Origin: Rhodospirillaceae bacterium
Lineage (GTDB): Bacteria > Pseudomonadota > Alphaproteobacteria > UBA6615
Direction of reading: 5' to 3'
NCBI GenBank assembly: GCA_018667335.1
Contig: JABIVD010000031.1
Coordinates: 1-51,484, forward strand
DNA: 51,484 nt
Shown here in pieces: positions 1 through 8,327 of the stretch (the stretch's first letter is position 1; every line of letters begins with the position of its first letter). Position numbers and translations under genes: made by a program. Under the pieces are notes generated by a model, which was not told where the DNA came from, made no database searches, and was given only the letters and a program-made list of their open reading frames with translations.

Positions 1-1194
1 CGCGGCGTCGTCAGTCTCTTCGGCGGCGGGCGGCGTCTCATCTTTCGGCAGCAATGCCGGATGCACGATCTTGCCGTCGCGCGTCAGGCAGGTGCCGACG
101 ATAATTTCATCTTCCCAGTCGACGGTGATTTTCTTTTCGTCCTTGTCGACCAGCAACTCGACGAAGTTCAGCAGATTGCGCGCATAGAGCGCCGAGGTGT
201 CTGCGGCGAGTTGCGACGGCAGATTGAGCTCGGCGAGGATGATCACGCCATTGTCCGTGACATGCTTCTCGCCCGGCTTGGTCTGGGTGCAGTTGCCACC
301 CTGCTCTGCCGCGATGTCGACGATCACCGAACCCGGCTTCATCGACGCGACCATGTCGTCATTGACGAGAACCGGTGCGGCACGCCCCGGGATCAGCGCC
401 GTCGTGATGACGATGTCCTGATCCTTGATGTGGTCGGCAATCAGCTCGGCCTGGCGGCGCTTGTAATCGTCGGACATTTCCTTGGCGTAACCGCCCGCAG
501 TCTGCCCGGTGTCGCCCTCATCAGGTTCGACCATGACGAAGGAAGCCCCGAGGCTCCCCACTTCTTCCTTGGCGGCCATGCGCACGTCGGTGGCCGACAC
601 GATCGCGCCCATCCGGCGCGCGGTGGCGATGGCCTGAAGCCCGGCCACGCCGGCGCCCATCACGAACACCTTGGCCGGGTTGATCCGGCCGGCGGCCGTC
701 ATCAGCATCGGCATGCCGCGGCCATAATTCGCCGCGCCGTCGATCACGGCCTTGTAGCCCGAGAGGTTCGACTGGGAGCTCAGCACGTCCATCGACTGGG
801 CCCGGCTGATGCGCGGCACCATTTCCATGGCGAACGCCACGATGTTGTGTTTCGCGTATTCCTCGACGCCGATCGGGTCGCCATAGGGGTTGTGCAACGC
901 GATGAGCATCGCCCCGTCCGGGATATCGGCGAGGCCATCCTCACCGCCATCCGCCTGGGTTCGCGGGCGCTGTACCTTGAGCACGATGTCTGCACCCGCC
1001 AGCGCTTCGGCCCGGGTGGACGCGACAGTCGCACCGGCCTCCGTGTAGGCGGCGTCGGTAATCGATGCTGCTTCGCCGGCGCCGGTTTCGACGCTCACGT
1101 CGAAGCCCCATTGCAGGTAGCGTTTGATCGTATCCGGGGTGGCGGCCACGCGACGTTCGTGCGGGCGGCGTTCCTTTGCAATCGCGATCTTCAT
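1..1194 (-). CDS. pntAA: NAD(P) transhydrogenase subunit alpha part 1 (partial at window edge)
   Basis: Peripheral NAD(H)-binding subunit of the proton-translocating transhydrogenase, which drives hydride transfer from NADH to NADP+ with the proton gradient together with PntAB and PntB. 398 codons are visible and the reading frame runs off the left edge; family members are about 380-400 residues, so little is missing. The start MKIAIAKERRPHERRVAATP is the classic alanine dehydrogenase/PntA N-terminus, and a Rossmann GAGVAG motif lies at about residues 180-185, followed by an ATDVR segment. A GAGG-like ribosome site precedes the ATG at 1194. The C-terminus has no membrane segments, as expected where the alpha subunit is split. 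pntAB and pntB should lie just outside the window. Confidence 0.93.
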   Translation of the reverse strand, partial: MKIAIAKERRPHERRVAATPDTIKRYLQWGFDVSVETGAGEAASITDAAYTEAGATVASTRAEALAGADIVLKVQRPRTQADGGEDGLADIPDGAMLIALHNPYGDPIGVEEYAKHNIVAFAMEMVPRISRAQSMDVLSSQSNLSGYKAVIDGAANYGRGMPMLMTAAGRINPAKVFVMGAGVAGLQAIATARRMGAIVSATDVRMAAKEEVGSLGASFVMVEPDEGDTGQTAGGYAKEMSDDYKRRQAELIADHIKDQDIVITTALIPGRAAPVLVNDDMVASMKPGSVIVDIAAEQGGNCTQTKPGEKHVTDNGVIILAELNLPSQLAADTSALYARNLLNFVELLVDKDEKKITVDWEDEIIVGTCLTRDGKIVHPALLPKDETPPAAEETDDAA

Positions 1195-1367
1195 GATGAG
1201 AAGAACCTCAGTTCGAACCAATTCAGGCAGGGGTCGGTCAACACCCGCCCGTGCACTATCCAGCGCGGGGGGAATATGCCGCGCTGCAGCACGCAGGGCA
1301 AGCGGCATCCGGATGCGATCCCTGTATCATTTTGGAACACAGGTGCAACCAAAGATAACGCGAGGTA

Positions 1368-1871
1368 TCAGCCGCCGTAAAAGACGTTGTCGCCCAGTTC
1401 GTTCATGTGCAGGCCGGCCTCGTCCGGACGGCCCTCGATTGGCACCTGCACCTGTGCGTTGACCACCTCACCAACCACCAGGTGATGGTCGCCATGGGCG
1501 ACGACGTCCACCACCTTGCACTCAACGTTGGCCGGAGCGCCGTCGAGAACGGGGGCACCCGTCATGCCATCATGATAGGCCTCGCCATTGATCGTTCCGT
1601 CGTCGGCGGCCGCCGGTTTGAAGAACGCGAATGCAACTCCCTGCTGGCCCTTCCCCAGGAAATTCAGGGCGAAGTGGCGCGTTTCGTCAATCAGGGTCAA
1701 CGCACCGGAATCGGCCTTCACCGCAACCACCACCAAAGGCGGATCGAACGATGTCTGGGTCACCCAGTTCACGGTCGCGGCCGCAATCTCGCCGGCCGCA
1801 TTTTTGGCGGTCGCCACGTAAATCCCGTAGGGGATCATGCGCAGGGCGGTCTTCTTGATATCGGGGTCCAT
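1368..1871 (-). CDS. Flavin reductase-like domain protein (flavoredoxin type)
   Basis: 167 residues of the FMN-binding split-barrel flavin reductase family, which bind FMN and reduce free flavin or pass electrons to partner oxygenases. The conserved core is visible: MIPYGIYVATAKN, then an ATVNWVTQTSFDPPLVVVAVK segment that usually contacts FMN, then FALNFLGKGQQ. I chose the start at 1871 (MDPDIKK) because GAGGAG lies about 11 nt upstream; a longer reading back to 1916 adds an Arg/Pro-rich stretch not typical of the family. It sits upstream of pntAA on the same strand with a 173-bp gap, in which I see no clear signal. The specific substrate cannot be told. Confidence 0.82.
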   Translation of the reverse strand: MDPDIKKTALRMIPYGIYVATAKNAAGEIAAATVNWVTQTSFDPPLVVVAVKADSGALTLIDETRHFALNFLGKGQQGVAFAFFKPAAADDGTINGEAYHDGMTGAPVLDGAPANVECKVVDVVAHGDHHLVVGEVVNAQVQVPIEGRPDEAGLHMNELGDNVFYGG

Positions 1872-2051
1872 GGGCTCACACACTCCTCGTGCCGGTCTGC
1901 GTGGCGCGTACACCATCCGGGCGCGTCCACTTGGTCCATCCGATTACGCTATCGGCCGTGATGCGCGTCTGACCTGGATCAATTCGCCGTCGCCGCTGCA
2001 CGCCTAAACTCCATCCCGCAACGGCAGACCAAAAGCCATGGAGCAAGGAAG

Positions 2052-2492
2052 ATGTCCCTCAGCACGCTGGATCATTGTTCGATCAGGACCGTCAAACTGG
2101 CCGAAACCCGGGATTTCTATGTCGACCTTCTCGGCATGATTGATGGCGACCGGCCCGATTTCGACTTTCCAGGTAACTGGCTCTATGTCGACGGCAAGCC
2201 GGTCGTACATCTGGTCGGCGTGGACCCGGACGATCCCTCTGGTCTGATCGAATATCTCGGCGGCGACATTGATGCCGCAAAGCTCGACGGCTCGGGCGGA
2301 TCGGGCGCGTTCGACCATGTGGCGTTCCGGGCGAAAGACCCCGCGATGCTGATGGCGCGGCTTGAGGCCGGCGGTGTTCGCTATCGCGAACGAAAGGTGC
2401 CCGACCTCGACCTGTTCCAGCTCTTCATCGAAGACCCGAACGGAATCACGGTCGAGCTCAACTATTTCGCCACGGATGAGATGGCGGCGTAG
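2052..2492 (+). CDS. VOC family (glyoxalase/dioxygenase fold) protein
   Basis: 146 residues with two vicinal-oxygen-chelate modules. The likely metal ligands are H8 (LDHCS), H53, H89 (FDHVAFR) and E135 (VELN), the usual arrangement of three His and one Glu. AAGGAA precedes the ATG. It belongs to the same subgroup as the VOC gene at 10159-10638: H8 and H53 occupy identical positions and both end in an LFQLFI..PNG...ELN signature. Divergent from the flavin reductase gene, with 180 bp between. VOC proteins include glyoxalases, extradiol dioxygenases and antibiotic-resistance proteins; the reaction here is not decided by sequence. Confidence 0.83.
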   Translation: MSLSTLDHCSIRTVKLAETRDFYVDLLGMIDGDRPDFDFPGNWLYVDGKPVVHLVGVDPDDPSGLIEYLGGDIDAAKLDGSGGSGAFDHVAFRAKDPAMLMARLEAGGVRYRERKVPDLDLFQLFIEDPNGITVELNYFATDEMAA

Positions 2493-2524
2493 CCAGCCCA
2501 GGCCGCGCACGTTGGAAATCAAGC

Positions 2525-2794
2525 ATGCTTGAAACGTCACTGAGCCAGCAGTTCGTGCCGATCATTCTGTTCCTGTGCGCGATTGTCGTAACGTTCTCGC
2601 TCGTCGCGATGGCGTTCTACTTACGACAGCTACGCGAGCTCGCCGACAGGCTCACCCTCCACCTGATCGACGTCGCCAACGTCGACAACCAGCTGTCGGT
2701 GGTCGCCCAGGGTGTCCACGGGCTCACGCTCGAGCTGGAAAAAATGCGCGAAACGATCGCCGAACTGGAGTCAAAGCCGGACGAACCGGCTTGA
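2525..2794 (+). CDS. Small single-pass membrane protein with coiled coil
   Basis: 89 residues, family not recognised. Residues ~11-33 form one strongly hydrophobic membrane segment; the rest (LRQLRELADRL through LELEKMRETIAELESK) has heptad-like hydrophobic spacing typical of a cytoplasmic coiled coil. It starts 32 bp after the upstream VOC gene on the same strand, so they are probably co-transcribed. The ATG at 2525 has a weak GGAAA site. No catalytic motif is visible. Confidence 0.62.
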   Translation: MLETSLSQQFVPIILFLCAIVVTFSLVAMAFYLRQLRELADRLTLHLIDVANVDNQLSVVAQGVHGLTLELEKMRETIAELESKPDEPA

Positions 2795-2881
2795 CGCCGT
2801 ACAACCGCGAACCTCTGTTCATCGCACTCTGTGCCTGCTAGTCAGAACTGCCGGTCATCGGCCGACCAACGCGGGGCACCC

Positions 2882-3304
2882 ATGTCTGAGACCGACACCA
2901 GAAACGTCATCCTGAAATTTGACGAGACCCGAACACTCGAACGGGGCGGCGGCGTCGCCAGCACGCCCCTGGTCATTCCGACGGTACGTCCGGACGCGGC
3001 CTTTACCACCGGCATCAGTTCCTTCCCCGTGGGCCAGGCCGCACCCCTGCACAAACATAATTGCGACGAGCAGGTCACGCTCCTGTCGGGCCGCGCCGAG
3101 GTCGAGATCGACGGCGAGACGACCGAACTCAAGGCTTACGACACGACCTATGTGACCGCCGGGGTCGAACATTGTTTCCGAAACATCGGCGACGAGCCGA
3201 TGGTGATCCTCTGGATCTACGGCTCCAACAAGGTGACCCGCACATTTGCCGGATCCGACGAAGAGGTCGAGCATCTGTCTGCCGCCGATATGCTGGTGCG
3301 CTGA
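2882..3304 (+). CDS. Cupin domain protein
   Basis: 140 residues, single cupin_2 barrel. Metal-binding residues visible are H57 and H59 (PLHKHN), E63 and H97 (GVEHCF), matching the G(X)5HXH(X)3,4E...H cupin motifs. I chose the start MSETDTRN at 2882; an in-frame upstream reading lacks any ribosome site. Third gene in a same-strand run with the VOC and small membrane protein genes. Small cupins of this kind may be dioxygenases, isomerases or binding proteins; no substrate is assigned. Confidence 0.82.
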   Translation: MSETDTRNVILKFDETRTLERGGGVASTPLVIPTVRPDAAFTTGISSFPVGQAAPLHKHNCDEQVTLLSGRAEVEIDGETTELKAYDTTYVTAGVEHCFRNIGDEPMVILWIYGSNKVTRTFAGSDEEVEHLSAADMLVR

Positions 3305-3402
3305 CCACGAGATCAAGCCAACGGATGACCCGTGATACACTTCCGGCATTCGATACCGAACGCCGGTCCAGGCTCCGGTCAAATCCCACCGGGTAGCGCG
3401 CC

Positions 3403-4590
3403 ATTCTTCGTAAATCGCCAACGATCCCGCTGCTGACGGTCCTGATTTCCAGTAGCGCCATCGCCTACAATCTGTTCCTGCCCTCGATCCCCGACATCGG
3501 CCGGGTCTTCGATGTCCCCTCGACCACGGTCCAGGGCTCGCTGATCGCGTTCCTGATCCCCTACGCGATCGCGCAACTCTTCTACGGCGGTGTATCCGAC
3601 CGCTTCGGCCGCCGCCCGACCCTGCTCTGGGGCCTCGCCATCTATACGGTCGCCAGCCTCGCCTGCGCCAGCTCGACTTCGATGATGATGCTGATCTTCG
3701 CGCGCATCGCGCAGGGTATCGGGGCGGCGGGGTCGATGGTGATGGTCCGCTCGATCGTTCGCGACCTGTATGACCGCAAGCAATCCGCCCGCGCGCTGGC
3801 GATCATCTCGACGGTCATGGTCTTCGCGCCCGCCACCGCGCCGGCCATCGGCGGCTACCTGCACACCCAGTTCGGCTGGCAGGCGTCGTTCATTTTCCTG
3901 GCCCTCATGGGCGCGGCCCTGTTTATCTATTGCGCGTTGTGGATGGCCGAAACCAACGTCGTTCAGGGTGCCGACCTGCTCGCCAATATCCGCGCCCTCG
4001 CGAGCGGTTACCGGGTGCTGATCGGCGAGCGCACCTTTATCGCCTACAGCCTCAACATCGGCTTCATCGCCAGCGGCATGTTCGCCTGGTTCGCCGGCGT
4101 CCCGGTCGTCCTGATCGACAATTACGGCGTCGCCCCTGACCGGTTCGGATATCTCATGCTCACCGGCACCCTCGGTGCCTTCTTCGGCTACGCCAGCGCC
4201 ATCTGGCTCACCGGGAAACTCGGCGTGAACCGGATGATCGTCCTCGGCACGTTTATCGGGTTGCTCGGTGCGGCGCTGTACCTGGCATTGCCGTTGGCCG
4301 GCGTGTTGACGCCGCTGGCCGCGATCGCGCCCATGTCCCTGTTCGGCATCGGCCTGGCCATTGCCTTCCCCAGTGTCATGGCCGCGGCGGTCAGCGTCCG
4401 GCCCGACTATGCGGGCACGGCGGCCTCGATCAACGGGTTGGTGCAATACGGGACCGCGGCGATGGCCACATTGCTGGTCGGGGCGTTGTCGAGCACCACC
4501 CATCTGCCGCTGGCCTGGGTGATCTTCGGCACCCAGTCCCTGGCCATGGTCGCCGCCTGGGTTGGCTGGCGGGGCCGCCCGGCGGAATAG
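3403..4590 (+). CDS. Bcr/CflA-like MFS drug efflux transporter, start codon non-canonical or gene broken
   Basis: Major facilitator of the drug:H+ antiporter-1 (12 TM) group. Visible features are an N-terminal helix ending in NLFLPSIPDIG, the loop 2-3 motif GGVSDRFGRRPTLLWG, and ARIAQGIGAAGSM in TM4. The first in-frame ATG is at 3682, which would delete TM1-TM3, yet homology clearly continues upstream to about 3421. Between the in-frame TAG at 3394-3396 and that point there is no ATG, GTG or TTG; the only start-like codons are ATT at 3403 (giving MLRKSPTIPLLTVL) and CTG at 3430. An in-frame ATG at 3325 is separated from the rest by the TAG. So either a rare ATT/CTG start is used, or the gene carries a nonsense mutation or sequencing error. 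Confidence 0.72.
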   Translation: MLRKSPTIPLLTVLISSSAIAYNLFLPSIPDIGRVFDVPSTTVQGSLIAFLIPYAIAQLFYGGVSDRFGRRPTLLWGLAIYTVASLACASSTSMMMLIFARIAQGIGAAGSMVMVRSIVRDLYDRKQSARALAIISTVMVFAPATAPAIGGYLHTQFGWQASFIFLALMGAALFIYCALWMAETNVVQGADLLANIRALASGYRVLIGERTFIAYSLNIGFIASGMFAWFAGVPVVLIDNYGVAPDRFGYLMLTGTLGAFFGYASAIWLTGKLGVNRMIVLGTFIGLLGAALYLALPLAGVLTPLAAIAPMSLFGIGLAIAFPSVMAAAVSVRPDYAGTAASINGLVQYGTAAMATLLVGALSSTTHLPLAWVIFGTQSLAMVAAWVGWRGRPAE

Positions 4591-4616
4591 CAGATCCGCC
4601 ACCCCGGTTGGACACC

Positions 4617-6893
4617 CTAGTCGGACGCCGCTGTCGCAGTGGCGGCCGCCGCACCGACGGCGCTGGCGGTATCCGCGCGGTCCTCTTCGCTTTCGGTCTC
4701 GGCCATATCCACCAACACCCGGCGATGGGCAAACTTGATGCCGGCCTCGTCGAACGCCTTCTGCACCCGGTTGTAGATTTCCTTTCGGATCATGAACTGC
4801 TCACCCGGCTTGGTCATGAATTTGCCGCGCACGATCATCGCCGAATCTTCCATCGACAGGACGCCCTGGGATTTGAACGGCTCGATGAAGCCCTCGCCCA
4901 GGACCGGATCCTCGAGCAGATCCTGGCCGATCTTCTTGAAGATCTTCTTCACCTGATTGACGTCGGTGTCATAGGTGACCCGGAACATCAGCTTCATGAT
5001 CACCCAGTCGCGGCTGTAGTTTTTCAAATGTTTGATTTCGCTATAGGGCACCGTGTTCAACGCGCCGCGATGATGGCGCAGCACCAGCGAACGGACATTC
5101 ATTTTCTCCACCCGGCCCTTCACGTCGCCGATATCGACGTACTCGCCCGTCCGGAAGGCATCATCCAGCAAATAGAAGAGCCCGGAGATCACATCGGTAA
5201 CGAGGGTCTGGGCGCCGAAGCCGATGGCCAGGCCGACGACCCCGGCCCCGGCGATCAGCGGCCCGATGTTCATGCCCAGCGACGACAGGATGATCATCGC
5301 ACTGATAACGACAATCGTGACCTGGAAGAACCGCCGTATGAGCGGCATGACCGTCTCGACGCGGGACGCGCCGGCACCGCCGCCTTCGCCGCCGGCATCG
5401 ACATGCGCATCGGCAGTATCGTCAACGTCATACCGGCCAAGGGTCACCTCGACGATCAGCCAAAGAGTGTAGGCCAGGAGCACGGTGATCCCGATACTCA
5501 GTGCCGCGGCCGCGAAGGAATCGCCGATGGTGTTTTCGGTGCTGGCCAGCAGGTCGATGTTCCAGACCTTCGCGACCAGCGCGACCGCGCCGATCACCAC
5601 CGCCACGCGCATGATGCGATGTACGACATCGAGGAGTGACCGGCGCGGGCCCGGACCATCGGGGTCGATGTCGCTCCCGGTGAATTTCCATGCCTCGACC
5701 ATCGCGCCGAAAAACGCGTCGAAGAACGGCACCGCCAGGACAATCACGACCGTCAGCACCGCCGAGGTCATGAAGGCCGCCCCTCCTGCCGCAGATTCAG
5801 GGGCCGCCAGCAGCGCGCCCCCATAGGCGAAGGCGAGATAGGCCAGGGCCACCAGGTGCCAGATGCTCCCGATCACCCGGCGCGTCAGTCCGGCTTCGCC
5901 GCCGCCGCCAATCACCGCCGCGACCGGCCGGCGCGACACCAGCACGATGCGCGCGAACATCAGCACGACGATTCCGCCCGCGACCAGATTGAGCGACGCG
6001 ATCACCGGCTGTGCGAAACCGGACAGGTCGAGGATCTGGTTGCCGAAGAACAGCGCGGCGAGCGCGCACAGGACGATTGTCAGTTCGCGGATGAGCTTGG
6101 GCGCGAAGGCCGCGTCGAGCGCGATCAGTTGGTCGCCCGAGGCGCCGGGCAAAAGCACGAAGCGGATGATGAAGTCGGTGAACCGGACCGCGACGACGAT
6201 GATCGTCAGGCTGATGAACAGCGACCGGAAGGGCTCGAGCCCCTGCCACAGCAGGAAGGCCGACGCGAAGGCGGCCATGGCGAACACCGCCATGCGCGTG
6301 ACGTCAGAGATGAGCCGGCCGCATTGCGCGTCGAACCGGGCGATCTGCGGATGCACAGTGACTGCACCCGGCTGCGCCAGCTTTCGGCGCACCCGCGCAT
6401 CGACAAACCGTTCGATCACATAGCCGCCGGCATAGGTCGCGATCACCAGAAGGAGCACGCGCAGCAGCGTGGCCCGGTCGGCGGCGTCGGCCAGCCAGCG
6501 CGACAGGTGGGCCGGCACTTCACGGATTCGCGGCAGGGTATCGACCAGGCGGGCCAGGCGCGTTTGCGCGTTGGCGATGGTGACATCGAGGCGGCTGCCG
6601 GCGGACGCAGCCGCAGCGGTCTGGGCGGCCGATGTGGCGGCGCCATCGACACCCATGCGTTCGCGCAGGACCGTCAGCAGAATCTGCCGTATTTCCGAAT
6701 CGCTCAGCGCCGCGACGCCGGGCAGGATTTCCTCGAACTTCGCGTCCGGCCCGCCCAGGGATTCGAGAATTTTCGCACCGGAATCGCCCGGTGCCTGCGC
6801 CGCTGCAGGCGTTGCAGACGTGGCCAGGGGCGCGACGGCAAACAGGAGGAGGACCAGTGCCGGAAATACTAGTTTTTTAAAATACACGTGCAT
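4617..6893 (-). CDS. Large MscS-family mechanosensitive channel
   Basis: About 758 residues. A signal peptide (MHVYFKKLVFPALVLLLF... cut near AAAQA) leads into a periplasmic region of roughly 130 residues, a series of membrane helices, and a C-terminal MscS core (VVGLAIGFGAQTLVTDVISG, then FRTGEYVDIGDVKGRVEKM and NTVPYSEIKHLKNYSRDW). Such enlarged MscS proteins release solutes on hypo-osmotic shock. I prefer the start at 6893 over 6941 because it puts the signal peptide at the N-terminus and has GGAG just upstream. It is convergent with the MFS gene across 26 bp, with no visible terminator hairpin. Confidence 0.88.
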   Translation of the reverse strand: MHVYFKKLVFPALVLLLFAVAPLATSATPAAAQAPGDSGAKILESLGGPDAKFEEILPGVAALSDSEIRQILLTVLRERMGVDGAATSAAQTAAAASAGSRLDVTIANAQTRLARLVDTLPRIREVPAHLSRWLADAADRATLLRVLLLVIATYAGGYVIERFVDARVRRKLAQPGAVTVHPQIARFDAQCGRLISDVTRMAVFAMAAFASAFLLWQGLEPFRSLFISLTIIVVAVRFTDFIIRFVLLPGASGDQLIALDAAFAPKLIRELTIVLCALAALFFGNQILDLSGFAQPVIASLNLVAGGIVVLMFARIVLVSRRPVAAVIGGGGEAGLTRRVIGSIWHLVALAYLAFAYGGALLAAPESAAGGAAFMTSAVLTVVIVLAVPFFDAFFGAMVEAWKFTGSDIDPDGPGPRRSLLDVVHRIMRVAVVIGAVALVAKVWNIDLLASTENTIGDSFAAAALSIGITVLLAYTLWLIVEVTLGRYDVDDTADAHVDAGGEGGGAGASRVETVMPLIRRFFQVTIVVISAMIILSSLGMNIGPLIAGAGVVGLAIGFGAQTLVTDVISGLFYLLDDAFRTGEYVDIGDVKGRVEKMNVRSLVLRHHRGALNTVPYSEIKHLKNYSRDWVIMKLMFRVTYDTDVNQVKKIFKKIGQDLLEDPVLGEGFIEPFKSQGVLSMEDSAMIVRGKFMTKPGEQFMIRKEIYNRVQKAFDEAGIKFAHRRVLVDMAETESEEDRADTASAVGAAAATATAASD

Positions 6894-7124
6894 GGCTCCA
6901 ATAATCCTGACGATCCGTCGTTGCGGCACATATGCGCTCACCCCACATCGTCATAGACGCGGGAAAGGTGGGGAAAACGCAGTGTTCTTTCGGTGCTCAT
7001 CAATTGTTAGACGCCGAAACCCGGCAGAAGGTTTCATGGATCCGCATTTTCCCGTGCAAACCGGCCCGCCAGGGGCATTTTTGCCTCCCGAGCCGTGAAA
7101 GGCGCCGGATATCCGGGAATTCTT

Positions 7125-7188
7125 ATTTATCAAATGATAAATTAGTTGACTGCCCGAACCCTGGAATTTAATTTATCAAATGATAAAT
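7125..7188. promoter_or_regulatory. Twin identical palindromic operators upstream of the oxygenase gene
   Basis: ATTTATCAAATGATAAAT occurs twice without mismatch, at 7125-7142 and 7171-7188, 46 bp apart centre to centre. Each is a TTTATCA/TGATAAA dyad with a 2-bp spacer. They flank a likely promoter, and the second ends 32 bp before the oxygenase ATG. The spacing suggests cooperative binding or a loop by a homodimeric repressor, plausibly of TetR, GntR or MarR type. The surrounding gap (6894-7220, 327 bp) otherwise holds only the unresolved promoter region of the divergent MscS gene; I see nothing else in 6894-7124. Confidence 0.75.
7146..7174 (+). promoter_or_regulatory. Possible sigma-70 promoter of the oxygenase gene
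   Basis: TTGACT at 7146-7151 is followed by a 17-bp spacer and TAATTT at 7169-7174. The -35 element matches well and the -10 is weak. The -35 abuts the first operator and the -10 enters the second, so a repressor on either site would block polymerase. Confidence 0.4.
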
Positions 7189-7220
7189 AAGGACCATCCC
7201 CAGATCCCGAGAGACAGAAA

Positions 7221-8264
7221 ATGACCGCAGATACCGCGCCGAAGATTTTCGACCGTCGCAACGTGGACAAGGCCGACGCGTTCGAGGAAATCCCGATCCT
7301 CGACATGGGTCCATATCTGGCCGGCGAACCTGGTGCTGCCGAAGAACTCGCCGCCAACATCCGCTTCATCCAGGAGACGATCGGCTTCTACGTCGTCATC
7401 AATCACGGGATCGACCGAAAGGTGATCGACGACGCCTATGGCGCGCTGAAGGACTTCTTCAAACTGACGTCAGAGGAAAAGGCGGGATATAAATTCGATG
7501 AGACGTCGGTCGGATATATCGCGCCGAAATCCACCGTCTATGTCACCTCGAAGGTCAACGAGAACACCAAGCAGGATCTGAACGAGACCCTCGTGCTGTG
7601 CCTCGATCGCCCCGACGATCATCCCTATGTCCGCGACGGCGTCCGGTTTACCGGCCCGAACAAATGGCCGGACATCGAAGGTTTCCGCGAGCCCATGGTC
7701 CGCTACCAGTACGCCTGCGCCGACCTGGGCCGGAAGATCGTGCCGCTCTACGCCCTCGCCCTCGACAAGCCGATCGACTTCTTCGACAAATATTTCGAGG
7801 AACCGATCATGTGGACGCGCAACGCCCACTATCCGGCGATCGAGCCCGAGGAAAACCAGTTCGGCATCTCGCCCCACAGCGATCACTCGTTCCTGACGAT
7901 CCTGCCGCTCACCAGGGTCGCGGGCCTGCAGGTGCTGACGCGCCAGGGCAACTGGCTGCCCGCCAACTTTAACAAGGATGCGCTCGTCATCAACACGGGC
8001 GAGTTCCTGAATCTCTGGTCGAATGGCCGCTTCATCGCCTCGCCGCACCGGGTTGTGCCACCCGACACAGACCGGTTCTCGATGGCCACCTTCTTCGACG
8101 CCGCGCCCGACACGCTGGCCAATCCGGCCGACTTCGCCGAGCCCGGCGAGGCGCTGAAATACGAACCGACGACGATGTACGACTATGTCTGCGGGTACAT
8201 CGACCGCAACTATTCGTCGAAGGCCGGCGGCAAGGCCGAGGGCATCGAGCCCGACGCCGCCTGA
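7221..8264 (+). CDS. 2-oxoglutarate/Fe(II)-dependent oxygenase, isopenicillin N synthase-like
   Basis: 347 residues with the double-stranded beta-helix oxygenase fold. Iron ligands are H219 and D221 (PHSDHSF) and H276 (SPHRVV); R285 and S287 (RFS) would bind the 2-oxoglutarate carboxylate. The N-terminal DIOX_N region (IPILDMGPYL...GFYVVINHGI) is complete. The family catalyses hydroxylation, desaturation or ring closure of small molecules; the substrate is unknown. It is preceded by twin palindromic operators and followed by a TetR gene on the same strand, which points to substrate-inducible expression. Confidence 0.9.
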   Translation: MTADTAPKIFDRRNVDKADAFEEIPILDMGPYLAGEPGAAEELAANIRFIQETIGFYVVINHGIDRKVIDDAYGALKDFFKLTSEEKAGYKFDETSVGYIAPKSTVYVTSKVNENTKQDLNETLVLCLDRPDDHPYVRDGVRFTGPNKWPDIEGFREPMVRYQYACADLGRKIVPLYALALDKPIDFFDKYFEEPIMWTRNAHYPAIEPEENQFGISPHSDHSFLTILPLTRVAGLQVLTRQGNWLPANFNKDALVINTGEFLNLWSNGRFIASPHRVVPPDTDRFSMATFFDAAPDTLANPADFAEPGEALKYEPTTMYDYVCGYIDRNYSSKAGGKAEGIEPDAA

Positions 8265-8309
8265 GCACCGACCGGACGGCCCTCAACCCAACGACCGCCC
8301 AGCCTAAAG

Positions 8310-8327
8310 ATTGCAAGGACTTGCAAT
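8310..8327 (+). promoter_or_regulatory. Perfect palindrome covering the tetR ribosome site and start codon
   Basis: ATTGCAAG-GA-CTTGCAAT has 8-bp arms and a 2-bp centre. The AAGGA ribosome site (8315-8319) and the first two bases of the ATG (8326-8328) lie inside it. As DNA it fits a TetR-dimer operator for autoregulation. As RNA it could fold into a 7-bp stem with GGAC loop that hides the start. Confidence 0.6.

Noticed and set aside
61-1380. A 439-codon forward frame opposite pntAA
   Set aside because: The reverse strand reads a complete PntAA N-terminus and NAD site; the forward product has no recognisable features.
1969-1982. FNR-like site CTGACCTGGATCAA upstream of the first VOC gene
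   Set aside because: The right half is perfect but the left half matches only 3 of 5, so it is not good enough to call.
3394-3396. TAG in the MFS gene as a pyrrolysine or other recoding signal
   Set aside because: Alphaproteobacteria are not known for pyrrolysine decoding in such genes, and no structure supports recoding; an alternative start or a mutation is simpler.
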